A stretch of 64,000 nt of DNA. Origin: Mucilaginibacter saanensis (GTDB lineage: Bacteria; Bacteroidota; Bacteroidia; Sphingobacteriales; Sphingobacteriaceae). The DNA is taken from contig NZ_JACHBZ010000001.1 of NCBI RefSeq assembly GCF_014200575.1, positions 496,001 through 560,000 on the forward strand, in the 5' to 3' direction. The notes beneath the pieces were generated by a model. It had not been told where the DNA came from, did not search any database, and saw only the letters and a list, made by a program, of their open reading frames with translations. Both the position numbers and the translations under genes were made by a program. Shown here one piece after another: positions 63,078 through 64,000 of the stretch (within the stretch, counting starts at the first letter, position 1; each line of letters opens with the position of its first letter).

Positions 63078-64000
63078 ATGGAAGAGCAGGAATTAATACC
63101 ACATCTATTCAGAACAGAATACCGCAAAATAACTGTGGTACTCTGTAAACTTTTTGGCATTGAAAATATAGAAATAGCCGAGGATATAGCCAGTGATACT
63201 TTTTTACTGGCTTCCGAGCTATGGGGGCTTAAGGGGTTACCACAGAACCCTGCTGCATGGTTGTATACCGTGGCTAAAAATAAGGCCCGCGATTATTTAA
63301 GGCGGAATAATAATTTTAATCAAAAAATTGTTGAGCAAATAAAACTGGCATATTCCGGAACCGAAGAAATTGAGATTGACCTGTCTGACCGCAATATTGT
63401 TGACAGCCAGTTACAAATGTTATTTGCTGTTTGTCACCCCGCAATTCCGGCGGAAGCCCAGGTGGCATTGTCATTACGGATACTTTGCGGCTTTGGTATT
63501 AATGAGATTGCTGATGCTTTTTTAACCAATAAAGAAACCATTAACAAGCGGCTTTTCAGGGCTAAAGAGAAACTGCGGATTGAAAAAGTGAAAATTGAAT
63601 TTCCGGGCGAGGCCGAGATCAGCAGGCGGCTTGAAACTGTTTTAACTACCTTGTATCTGCTTTTTAATGAAGGCTATTATTCTTCCAATCAGGATGTTAC
63701 GCTGCGACAGGATTTGTGCCTGGAGGCCATGAGGCTAACTCATCTGCTCATTGAAAATAAGTCAACAAATCTGCCTTTTGTAAATGCCTTACTCTCATTA
63801 ATGTGCTTTCATGCATCGCGTTTTGAGGCCCGGGTTAATAATAATGGCGAAACCATTTTATACCAGGATCAGGATACCGGCCTGTGGAACCAGGAGCTCA
63901 TACATAAAGGCGAGCATTTTTTAAACCAGGCATCGCAAGGGAATGCCATTTCAAAATATCACATAGAGGCTGGCATCGCCTATTGGCACACCATTAAAGC
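63078..64000 (+). CDS. ECF sigma factor, ECF42-like (3' end outside window)
   Basis: An ATG at 63078 opens a frame that stays open to the window edge (307 codons seen). Region 2 is visible in AEDIASDTFLLASELWGLKG and PAAWLYTVAKNKARDYLRR; region 4 in ALSLRILCGFGINEIADAFL and TINKRLFRAKEKLR. A long C-terminal extension follows (LYLLFNEGYYSS, AMRLTHLLIENK, ALLSLMCFHASRFEAR), as in ECF42 sigma factors, which lack a classical anti-sigma factor and are linked to DGPF proteins. The DGPF gene lies immediately upstream. Confidence 0.88.
   Translation, partial: MEEQELIPHLFRTEYRKITVVLCKLFGIENIEIAEDIASDTFLLASELWGLKGLPQNPAAWLYTVAKNKARDYLRRNNNFNQKIVEQIKLAYSGTEEIEIDLSDRNIVDSQLQMLFAVCHPAIPAEAQVALSLRILCGFGINEIADAFLTNKETINKRLFRAKEKLRIEKVKIEFPGEAEISRRLETVLTTLYLLFNEGYYSSNQDVTLRQDLCLEAMRLTHLLIENKSTNLPFVNALLSLMCFHASRFEARVNNNGETILYQDQDTGLWNQELIHKGEHFLNQASQGNAISKYHIEAGIAYWHTIK

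Noticed and set aside
1..64000. CRISPR array, tRNA, rRNA, prophage or insertion sequence
   Set aside because: No regularly spaced repeats, cloverleaf or rRNA segments, integrase, transposase or phage structural genes were seen.

Overview
The window looks like chromosomal DNA of a soil-type Bacteroidota, most likely a Sphingobacteriaceae member close to Mucilaginibacter or Pedobacter (inference from gene content, not a database match). Supporting signs are TonB-dependent receptors with carboxypeptidase-regulatory-like N-termini, LytTR/LytS pairs, FtsX-type permeases, DUF2911, DUF3810 and DUF3037 proteins, many AraC regulators, -7 elements of the TAnnTTTG type, few Shine-Dalgarno sequences and moderate GC. 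I saw no rRNA, tRNA, CRISPR, phage or insertion sequence.

Layout. 1-2659: end of a TonB receptor, a PepSY membrane protein and a metal-binding lipoprotein (metal uptake or handling). 2790-8265: a small secreted protein, a GH28 pectinase-type enzyme, a GH27 alpha-galactosidase and a propeller-like protein. 8438-10532: two membrane di-iron lipid enzymes, one very similar to eukaryotic sphingolipid delta-4 desaturase. 10652-18952 (minus strand): response regulator, histidine kinase, TolC, adaptor, RND pump and YVTN propeller, in that order of transcription. 19133-30532: mixed genes including an EamA half-transporter, a TonB receptor, an orphan DUF47 protein, DUF2911, DUF3810, a penicillin-acylase-family enzyme, a TIM-barrel isomerase and DoxX. 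30553-34025 (minus): cNMP-domain histidine kinase, a response regulator/glutaredoxin-like/thioredoxin-reductase-like fusion and a UBP-type zinc finger. 34176-39113: LytS/LytTR pair divergent from a large TonB receptor. 39546-45522: barrel-like protein, AraC regulator, FtsX permease, GNAT and an EF-Tu domain III homologue. 45755-51802: an L-fucose operon. 52245-58167: small proteins, DinB, GT2, polysaccharide deacetylase, a HipA-like kinase/DUF3037 pair and a GAF histidine kinase. 58275-64000: AraC regulators, an M1-type peptidase, a VOC protein and a DGPF/YciI protein followed by an ECF sigma factor cut by the window edge.

How genes work together. The fucose cluster encodes extracytoplasmic release (GH29), mutarotation, lactone hydrolysis, dehydration by a UxaA-family enzyme, oxidation (SDR) and cleavage (FAH family), i.e. 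a non-phosphorylative route to pyruvate plus lactate; no transporter is present. The minus-strand efflux operon carries its own two-component system. The UBP zinc finger overlaps the redox-like fusion by one base and follows a kinase that could be its phosphodonor.

The observations I rate highest are: (1) two dispersed copies of a two-hairpin RNA-like element at 25775-25894 (minus) and 39128-39267 (plus), with an identical terminator loop and compensatory changes in the upstream stem; (2) the kinase/fusion/UBP-finger operon, whose reductase-like part lacks the redox CxxC; and (3) the DEGS-like desaturase beside a fatty acid hydroxylase family protein.
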